Shown: positions 9,362-29,316, numbered from the stretch's first letter. The stretch: DNA of 64,000 nucleotides from Rhodomicrobium lacus (GCF_003992725.1 NZ_RZNF01000012.1:1426501-1490500), one strand, 5' to 3'. Numbers and translations: made by a program. The notes: a model not told the origin generated them from the letters alone.

Positions 9362-9559
9362 ATGGCAAGAACCGGTCCATTCGAATATTTGCAGCAGGTG
9401 CGCGCCGAAACCGCGAAGGTCGTGTGGCCCTCGCGGCGCGAAACCATTGTGACCACGATCATGGTCGTGGTCATGGCGGTGCTGGCGTCCATTTTCTTCC
9501 TGCTCGCGGACCAGTTCTTCAGTTGGGGTATCGCCCATCTTTTGCGGCTCGGCCATTAA
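9362..9559 (+). CDS. secE: preprotein translocase subunit SecE
   Basis: A 65-residue single-span SecE typical of alphaproteobacteria. The amphipathic cytoplasmic helix with the conserved VRAETAKVVWPSRRET motif (residues 13-28) is followed by one membrane segment (about 30-58). SecE clamps SecY in the SecYEG channel of the inner membrane. It lacks the two additional N-terminal membrane segments of E. coli SecE. It lies between tRNA-Trp and nusG, as expected, and is probably co-transcribed with nusG. Confidence 0.97.
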   Translation: MARTGPFEYLQQVRAETAKVVWPSRRETIVTTIMVVVMAVLASIFFLLADQFFSWGIAHLLRLGH

Positions 9560-9596
9560 GCGCTTAAAATTTTCGTAACTAAAAGCAGCAAAACTG

Positions 9597-10127
9597 ATGA
9601 CAAAGCGCTGGTATATCGTTCACGCCTATTCGAACTTCGAAAAGAAGGTCGCGGATTCCATCCGTGAGCGCGCCGCGGCTGCGGGTCTCGAAGAATGCTT
9701 CGAGGACATCGTGGTGCCGATGGAGGAAGTCGTCGAGGTTCGGCGCGGACGAAAGGTCAGCACAGAGCGGAAGTTTTTCCCGGGGTATGTTCTTGTCAAG
9801 ATGGACATGAACGACCGGGCGTTCCTTCTGATCAAGAATACGCCGAAGGTCACCGGATTTCTTGGCGCGGACAACAAGCCGCAGCCGATTTCCGAAATCG
9901 AGGCGCAGCGTATTCTCAATCAGGTAAAAGAAGGCGTGGATCGGCCCAAGCCGTCCATTTCCTTCGAGATCGGCGAGCAGGTGCGCGTCGCGGACGGTCC
10001 CTTTGCATCCTTCAGCGGGCATGTGGAGGAAGTGGACGAAGAGCGCGCGCGGCTCAAGGTCGCGGTTTCCATCTTCGGCCGGGCGACTCCGGTCGAGCTG
10101 GAATATGCCCAGGTGGAAAAGGTCTAG
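9597..10127 (+). CDS. nusG: transcription termination/antitermination protein NusG
   Basis: A 176-residue NusG. The N-terminal NGN domain begins WYIVHAYSNFEKKVADSI and includes the FFPGYVLVKMDM stretch that contacts the beta' clamp helices. The C-terminal KOW domain is at about 125-176 (EIGEQVRVADGPFASFSGHV). NusG suppresses pausing and links RNA polymerase to Rho or ribosomal protein S10. It lies 37 bp after secE. The 126 bp between nusG and rplK contain no gene. Confidence 0.98.
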   Translation: MTKRWYIVHAYSNFEKKVADSIRERAAAAGLEECFEDIVVPMEEVVEVRRGRKVSTERKFFPGYVLVKMDMNDRAFLLIKNTPKVTGFLGADNKPQPISEIEAQRILNQVKEGVDRPKPSISFEIGEQVRVADGPFASFSGHVEEVDEERARLKVAVSIFGRATPVELEYAQVEKV

Positions 10128-10253
10128 CGCGGCGCGCGGATCTTGGAAGTCTTGGCTTTCGTGTGGGAGGTCGGCGTTTCGCTCGCCAGGCGTGACGTCA
10201 ATGGCCGAACCACAATCCTCAACCCCGGAGCTTATTGCTCCCGAGAGGCTTAA

Positions 10254-10682
10254 ATGGCTAAGAAAATTATAGGCTATATCAAGCTGCAAGTGCCTGCGGG
10301 CGCGGCAAATCCGTCGCCTCCGATCGGTCCGGCGCTCGGTCAGCGCGGCCTGAACATCATGATGTTCTGCAAGGAATTCAACGCCGCATCCAAGGAGATG
10401 GAGCCCGGCTCGCCCGTGCCGGTGGTCATCACCTATTACGCGGACAAGTCGTTTTCCTTTGCGATGAAGACGCCGCCGGCGTCCCACTTCCTGAAGAAGG
10501 CGGCGGGTATCAAGAGCGGGTCGAAGACGCCCGGTCAGTCTGATGCCGGTTCGGTGACATGGGCGCAGGTGCGCGAGATCGCCGAAAAGAAGATGAAGGA
10601 TCTTAACGCCACAAGCATCGATCAAGCTGCGAAGATTATTGCTGGCTCCGCCCGTTCCATGGGCCTCACGGTGAAGGAATAA
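10254..10682 (+). CDS. rplK: 50S ribosomal protein L11
   Basis: The 142-residue protein shows the L11 signatures [22 protein letters not shown] and [13 protein letters not shown] in the N-terminal domain, and a C-terminal 23S rRNA-binding domain ending [12 protein letters not shown]11 binds the GTPase-associated centre of 23S rRNA and is needed for stringent-response activation of RelA-type enzymes. It is five bases upstream of rplA, with which it forms the L11 operon. In many bacteria that operon is translationally autoregulated by L1. Confidence 0.98.
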   Translation: MAKKIIGYIKLQVPAGAANPSPPIGPALGQRGLNIMMFCKEFNAASKEMEPGSPVPVVITYYADKSFSFAMKTPPASHFLKKAAGIKSGSKTPGQSDAGSVTWAQVREIAEKKMKDLNATSIDQAAKIIAGSARSMGLTVKE

Positions 10683-10687
10683 GCGCC

Positions 10688-11401
10688 ATGGCCGATGGAA
10701 AGCGTTTGAAGGAAATCAAGAAGGGCGTCGATCGCGAGAAGCTCTATGCCATCGATGAGGCAGTGAAGCTCGTGAAGGGCGGTGCGAAGGCGAAGTTCGA
10801 CGAGACGATCGAGATCGCGATCAATCTCGGCGTCGATCCGCGCTATGCCGACCAGATGGTGCGCGGCGTATGCGCGCTGCCGAACGGCACGGGCCGTACG
10901 GTACGCGTCGCTGTGTTCGCGCGCGGTGCCAAGGCCGACGAGGCAAAGGCCGCGGGAGCCGATGTCATCGGCGCTGAGGAACTGGTCACCGAGGTCCAGA
11001 GCGGCAACATCAACTTCGACAAGTGCATCGCCACGCCGGACATGATGCCGCTCGTCGGTCGTCTCGGCAAGATCCTCGGCCCGCGCGGCATGATGCCGAA
11101 CCCCAAGGTCGGCACAGTGACGACGGACGTCGCCGAAGCCGTTCGCGGCGCCAAGGGTGGCGCGGTGGAATTTCGCGTCGAGAAGGCGGGCATTCTGCAC
11201 GCCGGCATCGGCAAGGCGAGCTTCAGCGAAACGGCGCTCGTCGAGAATATCAAGGCGTTCGCCGACGCGGTCGTCAAGGCGCGTCCTTCGGGCGCGAAGG
11301 GCACATTCGTGAAGCGCATCGCGCTCAGCTCCACGATGGGGGCCGGCGTGAAGGTCGATACCGCGACGTTGATCGGCGCGGGCGCGGCCGCAGCGCAGTA
11401 A
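10688..11401 (+). CDS. rplA: 50S ribosomal protein L1
   Basis: A 237-residue L1. Domain II carries [22 protein letters not shown] and the conserved [19 protein letters not shown] motif; [20 protein letters not shown] is the closing part of domain I. L1 forms the mobile L1 stalk at the ribosomal E site and can repress its own operon by binding an mRNA mimic of its rRNA site. It is followed by a 310-bp leader before rplJ. Confidence 0.98.
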   Translation: MADGKRLKEIKKGVDREKLYAIDEAVKLVKGGAKAKFDETIEIAINLGVDPRYADQMVRGVCALPNGTGRTVRVAVFARGAKADEAKAAGADVIGAEELVTEVQSGNINFDKCIATPDMMPLVGRLGKILGPRGMMPNPKVGTVTTDVAEAVRGAKGGAVEFRVEKAGILHAGIGKASFSETALVENIKAFADAVVKARPSGAKGTFVKRIALSSTMGAGVKVDTATLIGAGAAAAQ

Positions 11402-11711
11402 CAAGAGGTTTCGGGCGGCACGCCGTCCGGGAATGCCGAGGCGGCGACGCTTCGGCGCTGTCTCCGCTCACGCGGGGGCAGCCTGTCCAAGATTGCTGGC
11501 GCCAAGGGTTTCGGCCCGAGGCTTAATAATCGCCTGCATGAGACGGGGAATGGATTATGAGTGATCTCTTTGGCCGGATTTCCGGTTGGTGGATCGCGTC
11601 TTATCACGCCTCGGGACAGGACTGAGCGGTCGCTCGCCTTCCTTCGAGGCGCGCGGCGTGATCGTAGCGGCGGCCCGCAGTGATGCGGTCCGTCTTTAAC
11701 GGAGAGAAGCG
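11402..11711 (+). promoter_or_regulatory. rplJ leader region
   Basis: This 310-bp stretch between rplA and rplJ holds no convincing gene and is in the position of the L10 leader. In proteobacteria the leader RNA binds the L10-L7/L12 complex and represses rplJ translation. Several GC-rich inverted segments are visible (for example around 11410-11480), but I could not derive a full L10-leader fold by eye. A short frame at 11557-11625 is discussed as a finding. GGAGAG at 11701 serves rplJ. Confidence 0.45.
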
Positions 11712-12239
11712 GTGGATAGAGCTGAAAAAAAGGAGATGGTTGAGTCTCTCAACGACATCTTCGCGACAAGCGGCTCTGTCGTGGTGGCGCGCTACAAAGG
11801 TCTGACCGTAGCGCAAATGACTGAACTTCGCCGTCGCATGGGCGGCGCCGGGGCTCAGTTTAAAGTCATCAAGAATCGTCTCGCCAAAATTGCACTTGCC
11901 AACACCGCTGACGGTGCTGGCGCGGATCTCTTCCTTGAGCCGACGGGCATCGCTTATGCGAAGGACCCCGTAACGGCGGCGAAGGTGGCAGCCGAATTTG
12001 CCAAGACGACCGACAAGTTCGTGATTGTCGGCGGCCTTCTCGGCAAGCAGGCGCTTGACGCGGACAGCGTCAAGGCTCTGGCCGCCATCCCGTCCATGGA
12101 AGAGCTTCGCTCCAAGCTGCTCAGCGTGTTCCTTGCGCCAGGCTCCAATCTCGTGCGGCAGCTCAATGCTCCCGCTCAGAACCTTGTGGGTGTCCTTACG
12201 GCGTATAAGGAAAAGCAGGAAAAGCAAGAAGCGGCGTGA
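11712..12239 (+). CDS. rplJ: 50S ribosomal protein L10
   Basis: The 175-residue L10 starts with GTG at 11712, with GGAGAG at 11701-11706 as ribosome-binding site. The N-terminal rRNA-binding domain includes VVARYKGLTVAQMTELRRRM and AQFKVIKNRLAKIAL. The C-terminal helix that carries L7/L12 dimers ends in a lysine- and glutamate-rich tail. L10 is the base of the L7/L12 stalk and, with L7/L12, the likely autogenous repressor acting on the leader just upstream. rplL follows after 56 bp. Confidence 0.97.
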   Translation: MDRAEKKEMVESLNDIFATSGSVVVARYKGLTVAQMTELRRRMGGAGAQFKVIKNRLAKIALANTADGAGADLFLEPTGIAYAKDPVTAAKVAAEFAKTTDKFVIVGGLLGKQALDADSVKALAAIPSMEELRSKLLSVFLAPGSNLVRQLNAPAQNLVGVLTAYKEKQEKQEAA

Positions 12240-12295
12240 TGGTTTGAGGCAGGGTCTCCCAACACCAACCAATCATCGAATGCACTGAGGTCAAA

Positions 12296-12679
12296 ATGTC
12301 CGAGAAATTTGAAAAGCTGTATCAGGAGCTGTCGGGTCTGACGGTTCTCGAAATCTCCGAGCTGGTGAAGCTGCTCGAAGACAAGTGGGGCGTGACGGCG
12401 GCTGCGGCTGCTCCGGTGTTCGCCGGCCCGATCCCGGGCGCGGCGGCGGCTGTGGTCGAGGAAGAGAAGACTGAGTTCGACGTCATTCTCGCCGACGCCG
12501 GCGCTCAGAAGATCAACGTCATCAAGGAAGTCCGCGCGATCACGGGTCTCGGCCTGAAGGAAGCGAAGGATCTCGTTGAAGGCGCGCCGAAGCCGATCAA
12601 GGAAGCCGTTTCCAAGACCGAAGCCGAAGAGATCAAGAAGAAGATCGAAGCGGCTGGCGCCAAGGTCGACATTAAGTAA
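12296..12679 (+). CDS. rplL: 50S ribosomal protein L7/L12
   Basis: A 127-residue L7/L12. It has an N-terminal dimerisation domain, an Ala/Pro-rich flexible hinge (about residues 38-55) and the conserved C-terminal domain with [33 protein letters not shown] and [10 protein letters not shown]. This domain recruits translation factors EF-Tu, EF-G and IF2. It is co-transcribed with rplJ and normally translated in excess. A hairpin in the following spacer may reduce transcription into rpoB. Confidence 0.98.
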   Translation: MSEKFEKLYQELSGLTVLEISELVKLLEDKWGVTAAAAAPVFAGPIPGAAAAVVEEEKTEFDVILADAGAQKINVIKEVRAITGLGLKEAKDLVEGAPKPIKEAVSKTEAEEIKKKIEAAGAKVDIK

Positions 12680-12729
12680 GAACGCGGCGGCCGGTTCGTC
12701 CGGCCCTCGTTTCTGGACTGCAATGGCCC

Positions 12730-12779
12730 TCGGGCGCCCTGGTTCTCGCTTAAATCGACGGCGGGAGAGGGGCGCCCGA
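12730..12779 (+). promoter_or_regulatory. rplL-rpoB intergenic hairpin (candidate attenuator or processing site)
   Basis: A perfect 10-bp inverted repeat TCGGGCGCCC (12730-12739) / GGGCGCCCGA (12770-12779) encloses a 30-nt loop. There is no T-tract. In E. coli the rplL-rpoB spacer holds a partial attenuator and an RNase III site. A comparable role here is inference from position. Confidence 0.4.
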
Positions 12780-12905
12780 CAGGGCTTGAAAATCGTTGAC
12801 GGGATGCCATATCAGGTGGCTTCCCAAGAAATTGGCTCTATCGCGACGCCCGAATCGCTAAGGCGTGCAGGACAAGCCGCCGCCCGGTGAAAATGAGGAG
12901 ATCAA

Positions 12906-17069
<4,164 letters not shown>

Positions 17070-17077
17070 AAACAAGG

Positions 17078-17105
17078 GCGGGTACCGGCTTCGGCTGGTG
17101 CCCGC
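17078..17105 (+). promoter_or_regulatory. rpoB-rpoC intergenic hairpin with UUCG loop
   Basis: A 12-bp stem (17078-17089 with 17094-17105, two G-U pairs) is closed by the extra-stable tetraloop TTCG (17090-17093). No T-tract follows, so it is unlikely to be a complete terminator. It lies in the 137-bp spacer eight bases after the rpoB stop and may set mRNA stability or processing. Confidence 0.55.
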
Positions 17106-17206
17106 GTCGGCGTTTCAGGGAAATTGGCGAGGCACAGCTTCGCAGTCCGCCAAACGGGGCGGACATCGGTCGGAGAAGCCGCGGAAGCGGCTCATAGGAG
17201 CGACGA

Positions 17207-21433
<4,227 letters not shown>

Positions 21434-21452
21434 ACGACCGCCTAAAGGACGA

Positions 21453-21482
21453 AAAAAGCCCGGCTTATGGCCGGGCTTTTTG
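21453..21482 (+). terminator. intrinsic terminator of the rpoBC operon
   Basis: AAAAAGCCCGGC (21453-21464), loop TTATG, GCCGGGCTTTTT (21470-21481): a perfect 12-bp A/T-flanked GC stem ending in a U-tract on both strands. Confidence 0.93.
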
Positions 21483-21719
21483 ATTCTGACACGGTGCAAG
21501 CAAAAAAAGCGGCGAAAAAGAGCCCTCAATCCCTTGGAATATCTGAATCCTTCCGTTAAAGTCGCATTTACCGACGAGATGATGCTGCTTTGCATCGGGG
21601 TGTTTGGCGGCACCGGTCGGGGGCGGGGAACTAAACGGAAGCGTTCGATTAATCCTGGTGAGACTTCGGCCTCTACATATGCAGGACAGAAACAGTCAAC
21701 TCGGTGGAGCGCCCCTCCG

Positions 21720-22712
21720 ATGAGGTTAGGGAACGTAAGCCTGCCCGTGTTCGCGTCTGCCGTCCTTTGCGTCGGCGCGCTGATCACCCCCGCCCAAGCG
21801 GTGCCTTCGCAGCCGTGGTATCTGGCCGCGTTCGATCACGTCATGCGCGTGCTCGTCAATAGCGAGGCGCCCTCGGTGCAGATGTCGAACGGCGCGGCGG
21901 AACAGCAGCAAAATGTCGATTCAGCCTATTTCAGCCGCGTAACGAAAGAAGCGGGCACGATCACGCTCCGCGGTAATGTCCCTTCCGATGGCGATCTCAA
22001 GGTGCTGCAAGGCGTTGCCGCCGCCATCGCGCCGGGTGCCTCGGTCGTGGACAAGACGCGCATCAATCCCGGTGTCCCGAATCGCGACGTCTGGCTGGCG
22101 GCGATGACATTTGCCCTTCGCCAGATCGGAAAGCTTAACACCGGCTCTGCGTCCTTGAGGAATTCCGCAATCATCATCGAGGGCGTGACGAACGCGGACG
22201 ATGATTTTGCCGTAATCCAGAAGAAGGTTCGCGAGGAAGCTCCGAAAGGCTTGAATCTGCAGGTGGCGCTTAAGCCGCACGATGTCCGTTCTTTCGTCTG
22301 GCTGGCACAATTGCAGCAGGGCGCTATTCATCTTAGCGGCCATGTCCCGCCAGAGTGCGACAAGGTCATATTCGGCCACGCGCAAGTGCTGTTCCAGAGC
22401 CTGACGATCAACAGCAGCATGGAAGTGGCCAAGGGCGAGCCGAAGGGTTGGATCGAGGCCACGAAGGTGGCGCTTGAAATGCTGTCGTTGCTCTATTCCG
22501 GTAACGTGGCCATCACCGATACGGTGGTGAAGATCGACGGAATCTATTCGTCGCCTGCAATGGTCGACCTGCTGAAAGTTTATAGCAAACGACTGCCGGA
22601 AGGCTTCACGCTCGAAACCAACATCCTGGAGCCGGTTGCCCGCGCCCCCGCTGCGCGAGCTGAGGACATGAACTTCGCAGCTCATCAGGCGCGCGCATCC
22701 TTCAATCCTTGA
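21720..22712 (+). CDS. exported protein with BON-like repeats
   Basis: The 330-residue product begins with a signal peptide (MRLGNVSLPVFASAVLCVGA..., cleavage likely after AQA near residue 28). The mature part appears to contain several degenerate repeats of the BON type: each has a beta strand with a G-V or G-xVP turn (TITLRGNVPSDGDLKVL, SAIIIEGVTNADDDFAVI, AIHLSGHVPPECDKVI, VVKIDGIYSSPAMVDLL). BON domains bind membranes or peptidoglycan, and in alphaproteobacteria similar repeats often precede an OmpA domain, which is missing here. The likely location is the periplasm. Upstream in-frame codons reach into rpoC and its terminator, so the ATG before the signal peptide is preferred. The function is not known. 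Confidence 0.65.
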   Translation: MRLGNVSLPVFASAVLCVGALITPAQAVPSQPWYLAAFDHVMRVLVNSEAPSVQMSNGAAEQQQNVDSAYFSRVTKEAGTITLRGNVPSDGDLKVLQGVAAAIAPGASVVDKTRINPGVPNRDVWLAAMTFALRQIGKLNTGSASLRNSAIIIEGVTNADDDFAVIQKKVREEAPKGLNLQVALKPHDVRSFVWLAQLQQGAIHLSGHVPPECDKVIFGHAQVLFQSLTINSSMEVAKGEPKGWIEATKVALEMLSLLYSGNVAITDTVVKIDGIYSSPAMVDLLKVYSKRLPEGFTLETNILEPVARAPAARAEDMNFAAHQARASFNP

Positions 22713-22924
22713 CCCTCGACGCGCGGCTTTATGCGCCGGTCGATGATATCCATGGTGCGTGTCGGCACAGCGCCCGCATCGTGAGCAGGCTTCGCCAGAG
22801 GGAAGCAACCCGCGGCATTATCCAATGCCGCGTCCGCTCCGGGGTCGTCCTGCTGCAACGTAAGCGAGGCGCGTATCTTCAGAGCGATGGCTGATCGCGC
22901 TCTTCACGGGCTCCCGCGCAACCC

Positions 22925-23886
22925 TCAAACCGAAAAAATCTCTTGCGGCTCGGGAAGCGGTGGGCGCGGCAAAGCACGCCATGTCGAGTCGGCGTCGATC
23001 AGGAAATCCGCGATAAGGCGCTCGCTGAAGCGGTCTTTCAAGAGTGGCGCGTGCCCCTCGTTCGGGATGAGCACAGGCGTCAGGCGCGGGTGACGTGCCT
23101 GCATTTCCTGCACGGTCGCAGCCGACAGCAGGTCGGAATGTTCGCCGCGGATTACCATGACCGGGACGGATCGCAAGGATTCGAAATGCTCCCACATTGT
23201 CGGGACCGGCTTTGAAATGTCGATCTCCGAGAGCGCCTTGCCGATATTGGGGTCGTAGGCCGGGGCGGGTCTTCCTTCGGCATCTTCGTTGAAGAGCTGT
23301 CGGGTCCATGAGCGCCAGCCCGCATTGTCGAGGGCGGTGAACTGGCGCTTGTTGATGTCCCGAACCACGCGCACGGCCTCGTCCCAATCGGCGGGCACCG
23401 GGATCTTTCCGGTGTAACCCATGATGCGCGCGAGACCGGCCGTCTCGATTGCAGGCCCGATGTCGTTCAGAATGGCGCACCCGATCGCGGCGGGGCGCGT
23501 GATGGCGAGCAACATGGTGATGATGCCGCCCCGAGAAGTGCCGAGCACGGCGACATCGGACCGGCCGCGCAGCGTGAGAAACGCCTCGACATCCTGCAAC
23601 TCGATCAGCGCCGAGTAATTCCGCCAGTTCCTGTCCCATTCGGACCGGCCACGCCCGCGATAATCGAGGCAGTAGACGGTGCGCGGATGGGTTGGATGCG
23701 TGGACAGCGCCGCCGCAAGGTCGTGGAAGTCGCGGCCGTTACGGGTCAGCCCGGCAAGGCACAGAAGCGGCCGCGCTTGCGCATCGTCGCTGCCGTATTT
23801 GCGGACATACAAAACGAGATCGTCATGGCTGCGGTAGAAGATGTCTTCCGTTTGCGGAACCGCGGCGCCAGCCGATCCGTATGTCG

Positions 23887-23890
<4 letters not shown>
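22925..23890 (-). CDS. alpha/beta hydrolase
   Basis: This 321-residue protein has a complete alpha/beta-hydrolase fold without a signal peptide. The oxyanion region is near LLCLAGLTRNGRDF. The nucleophile elbow GTSRG puts the catalytic Ser at residue 119. The acid is probably the Asp in GEHSDLL, and the His is in NEGHAPLL near the C-terminus. The substrate (ester, lactone, haloalkane or ring-cleavage product) cannot be told. Its ATG overlaps the stop of the upstream lytic transglycosylase gene by four bases (ATGA), so the two are probably translationally coupled, though no functional link is obvious. Confidence 0.88.
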
Positions 23891-26703
<2,813 letters not shown>

Positions 26704-26886
26704 TTCCCTATTCGAGTGGCGGATTTTCGTTGGCAGCGCGTCCCATCAAACCTATGGTTTTGCCTCGTCAAGGATTTTACAAGGCTACCTGCATACGCTG
26801 TCATGATTGATGGGCGTTTAATCCGGCAATACAATGACAAGCTCCGCCGCGGCTCAAGACTCAAATTCGGGGAAACAAGGCCCTGG

Positions 26887-26901
26887 TTAACGCGCCGTTA
26901 A
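26887..26901. promoter_or_regulatory. CtrA-type binding motif between slt and dapA
   Basis: TTAACGCGCCGTTAA fits the full CtrA consensus TTAA-N7-TTAA exactly and is followed by G rather than the frequently seen C. It lies 43 bp before the dapA start and 184 bp before the divergent transglycosylase start. Control of a cell-wall hydrolase by the cell-cycle regulator CtrA would make sense; this is inferred from the motif alone. Confidence 0.5.
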
Positions 26902-26943
26902 GCAATTCCGTAAGAATGACAGCAGTCAGGTGAGGATGGAGAG

Positions 26944-27831
26944 ATGTTCAAGGGCTCTTTTACGGCGCTTATTACGCCCTTCGATGGTGAGGGCGTCGAT
27001 TATGATGCCTTCGAACGCCTCGTTGAATTCCAGATCCAGTCGGGCACACACGGGCTGGTTCCGGTCGGCACGACGGGCGAGTCCCCCACGCTAAGCCACG
27101 AAGAGCACGACCGCGTCGTCGAGACCTGTATCGCCGCCGCAAAGGGTCGCGTGCCGGTGATCGCGGGCGCCGGCTCCAACAGCACGGCGGAAGCGATCGC
27201 GCTGTCGCGGCATGCGCAGAAGGCAGGCGCCGACGCTGTGCTGGTCGTAACACCCTATTACAACAAGCCGACGCAGGAAGGGCTTTATCAGCACTTCAAG
27301 GCGATCAACGACGCCATCGATATCCCGATCTTCATCTACAACATCCCTGGCCGCAGCGTGATCGATATGTCGGTTGCGACCATGGCGCGGCTGTTCGACC
27401 TGAAGAACATCGTCGGCGTGAAGGACGCGACCGCTTCGCCCGTCCGCGCGAGCCAGCAGCGCGCCGTGCTTGGGCCGGACTTCATACAGCTTTCCGGCGA
27501 AGACGGCACCGCGCTTGCCTTCAATGCGCATGGCGGCCATGGCTGCATCTCCGTGTCGGCCAACGTCGCGCCGAAGCTGTGCTCCGATTTTCAGAACGCC
27601 TGCCTCGCGGGCGATTACGCGAAGGCGCTGGAACTCCACGACCTCCTGATGCCGCTGCATGAAGCGCTGTTCGTCGAAACCAATCCCGTGCCGGTGAAGT
27701 ATGCGGCGTGGCGCCTCGGCCTTTCGAAGCCTGACACGCGCTTGCCGCTGACGCCCCTTTCCGAAGCCTCGAAGGCGCGCGTGGACGCCGCGCTCGAAAA
27801 GGTCGGCCTCTTGCAGCGCGAGGCCGCTTAA
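26944..27831 (+). CDS. dapA: 4-hydroxy-tetrahydrodipicolinate synthase
   Basis: A 295-residue DapA TIM barrel that condenses pyruvate with aspartate semialdehyde, the first committed step to meso-diaminopimelate and lysine. The [14 protein letters not shown] motif (about residue 43), [14 protein letters not shown] with the catalytic-relay Tyr, and the Schiff-base Lys in VGVKDAT (about 162) are all present, as is YNIPGRS. Diaminopimelate feeds peptidoglycan synthesis, which fits the divergent lytic transglycosylase and the shared CtrA motif. smpB starts two bases after the stop, so the pair is an operon. Confidence 0.97.
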   Translation: MFKGSFTALITPFDGEGVDYDAFERLVEFQIQSGTHGLVPVGTTGESPTLSHEEHDRVVETCIAAAKGRVPVIAGAGSNSTAEAIALSRHAQKAGADAVLVVTPYYNKPTQEGLYQHFKAINDAIDIPIFIYNIPGRSVIDMSVATMARLFDLKNIVGVKDATASPVRASQQRAVLGPDFIQLSGEDGTALAFNAHGGHGCISVSANVAPKLCSDFQNACLAGDYAKALELHDLLMPLHEALFVETNPVPVKYAAWRLGLSKPDTRLPLTPLSEASKARVDAALEKVGLLQREAA

Positions 27832-27833
27832 GC

Positions 27834-28310
27834 ATGGCAGCCCCCGCAGCGACATCGGTTCGAAAAGTCGTCGCCGAAAACAGGAAGGCGCGCTTCTCCT
27901 ACTTCATCGACGATACGTTCGAAGCCGGCATCGCGCTCGGCGGTTCGGAGGTGAAGTCACTGCGGCAGGGCAAGGCCAATATCGCCGAGTCTTACGCGAC
28001 GGAGCAGGGTGGCGAGATCTACCTGATCAACGCCTATATCCCCGAATATCTGCAGGCGAACCGCCTGAACCATGAGACGCGCCGTCCTCGCAAGCTTCTG
28101 CTGCACAAGCGCGAGGCGAACAAGCTCATGGGCGCGATCCAGCGCGAGGGTATGACGCTCGTGCCGCTGCGGATCTATTTCAACGACCGTGGCCGCGCGA
28201 AGCTCGAACTCGCCCTCGCGCGAGGCAAGAAGCTGCACGACAAGCGCGAGACGGAAAAGAACCGCGACTGGGAACGCCAGAAGGGCCGCCTCATGCGCGA
28301 GCGCGGCTGA
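27834..28310 (+). CDS. smpB: SsrA-binding protein SmpB
   Basis: A 158-residue SmpB. The OB-fold core carries [39 protein letters not shown] and the conserved [20 protein letters not shown]. The C-terminal tail [19 protein letters not shown] is the part that reads the empty mRNA channel. SmpB carries tmRNA to stalled ribosomes for trans-translation. It is two bases downstream of dapA. I found no tmRNA gene (no ANDN-type tag sequence) in the following 550-bp gap. Confidence 0.98.
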   Translation: MAAPAATSVRKVVAENRKARFSYFIDDTFEAGIALGGSEVKSLRQGKANIAESYATEQGGEIYLINAYIPEYLQANRLNHETRRPRKLLLHKREANKLMGAIQREGMTLVPLRIYFNDRGRAKLELALARGKKLHDKRETEKNRDWERQKGRLMRERG

Positions 28311-28860
28311 TGCCGCAGGCGGCGGGGCGGATCGCGGTCCGGCTCCTTCCGCCCCGAACTACTTGGCCAAAACTTCCCCAACCTGCCTTTCATGACGATT
28401 TAACACATGGGCGCGTGGCAAGAGCCGCACCTCGCGCTCATGCGCGTTTCGACGCACGTCGATGAGCGCTGCCGTTACCGCTTTGTCGCAACCGAACTTT
28501 TTTCGCGAAGTATTCGGCCGCGTAATTGCCGCGTTGGCGTAGCAAGGCAGGTGTTGATCTCGCTTTTGACGTCAGCTCCACGCAGGGTTGCCGAGAAATG
28601 ATTGTGCTAACGTCTCTTTTTGACGGGTTGCCCCCTGAATTGCGCTTGGTGTGTGTATAAACATGCACATGTGTGTATAGATGGGCATACTATTGCACCT
28701 TTCTCACACATTTAGAGCTTTCGTGAATTTGCTCTCCGCAAAAATGAGGAATTAACGAAATAGTAACCAGTTCAGTTGTTGTTAGGAGGGGTCCTATTCT
28801 GAAGCTCACCGGTATCGTCGCCGCGCCGCATCAGCCAAACGCAACACACGGGGAATTGCT
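28311..28860 (+). other. 550-bp intergenic region with direct repeats
   Basis: No gene is supported here. The region is more AT-rich than its surroundings from about 28590 on. A weak stem GGGGCGGA (28324-28331) / TCCGCCCC (28348-28355) follows smpB without a T-tract. Two copies of GTGTGTATA begin at 28651 and 28671. A near-CtrA motif TTAA-N7-GTAA lies at 28752-28766. GGGGA at 28851 serves the next gene. Confidence 0.5.
28651..28680. repeat. two direct repeats with 20-bp spacing
   Basis: GTGTGTATAA (28651-28660) and GTGTGTATAG (28671-28680) are exactly 20 bp apart, about two DNA turns. Between them lies ACATGCACAT. They could be a tandem regulator site for the secreted-protein gene starting 181 bp downstream. 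Confidence 0.4.
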
Positions 28861-29316
28861 ATGACTCAGATTAACACCCGGACGATCGTCGTCCTGTTAG
28901 CGTGTTTTGTGGCGTTAGTAGTGCTTGTCAAATCCCAGCACGGCCGCGTTTCCGCCGCCGTCATTCCGCAAGCTACCGTCGTCAAGACGGCGGTTGTCGA
29001 AGCGCCCAAGGCTGTCCAGCCTGCGGCCCTCAAGGTTGCATCCGGCGTTCAGGTCATTCCTGCCGAGAAATGCAATGTCGCGCTCAAGAGCGGCGGCGCT
29101 TTCGCCGTTCTCGCCGAGCCGGTCGCCTGCAACGGCGTCGCCATCGAATCCGTGAAGATCAACGTGTCCGACAAGCCCTGCACCGCCGCGAACAAGTCGG
29201 ACTTCCGCACGCTCAGCCACTCCACCGTCTTCGATGGCAAGTTCGGTGTCTACGTCGAGAACAAGCCGCAGGCGCGCTGCTTTGAAGTCGCCGAGATCAC
29301 GGGCAAATATCTTTGA
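28861..29316 (+). CDS. small exported hypothetical protein
   Basis: The 151-residue protein has an uncleaved anchor or signal peptide (TIVVLLACFVALVVLVKSQ, residues 8-26), a short Ala/Val/Lys-rich linker, and a compact C-terminal part with four cysteines (EKCNVAL, VACNGVA, KPCTAAN, ARCFEVA) likely to form two disulfides. It should be periplasmic or anchored on the outer face of the inner membrane. I recognise no family. GGGGA lies just before the ATG. A long, comparatively AT-rich upstream region and an excellent terminator 62 bp downstream show that it is a separate transcription unit. Confidence 0.7.
   Translation: MTQINTRTIVVLLACFVALVVLVKSQHGRVSAAVIPQATVVKTAVVEAPKAVQPAALKVASGVQVIPAEKCNVALKSGGAFAVLAEPVACNGVAIESVKINVSDKPCTAANKSDFRTLSHSTVFDGKFGVYVENKPQARCFEVAEITGKYL

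Noticed and set aside
9560-9596. CtrA-like site between secE and nusG (TTAA-N7-GTAA)
   Set aside because: One mismatch, inside an operon of constitutive genes and in a short AT-rich spacer; probably chance.
28311-28860. tmRNA (ssrA) gene beside smpB
   Set aside because: No alanine-acceptor-like ends and no tag reading frame such as ANDN were seen.
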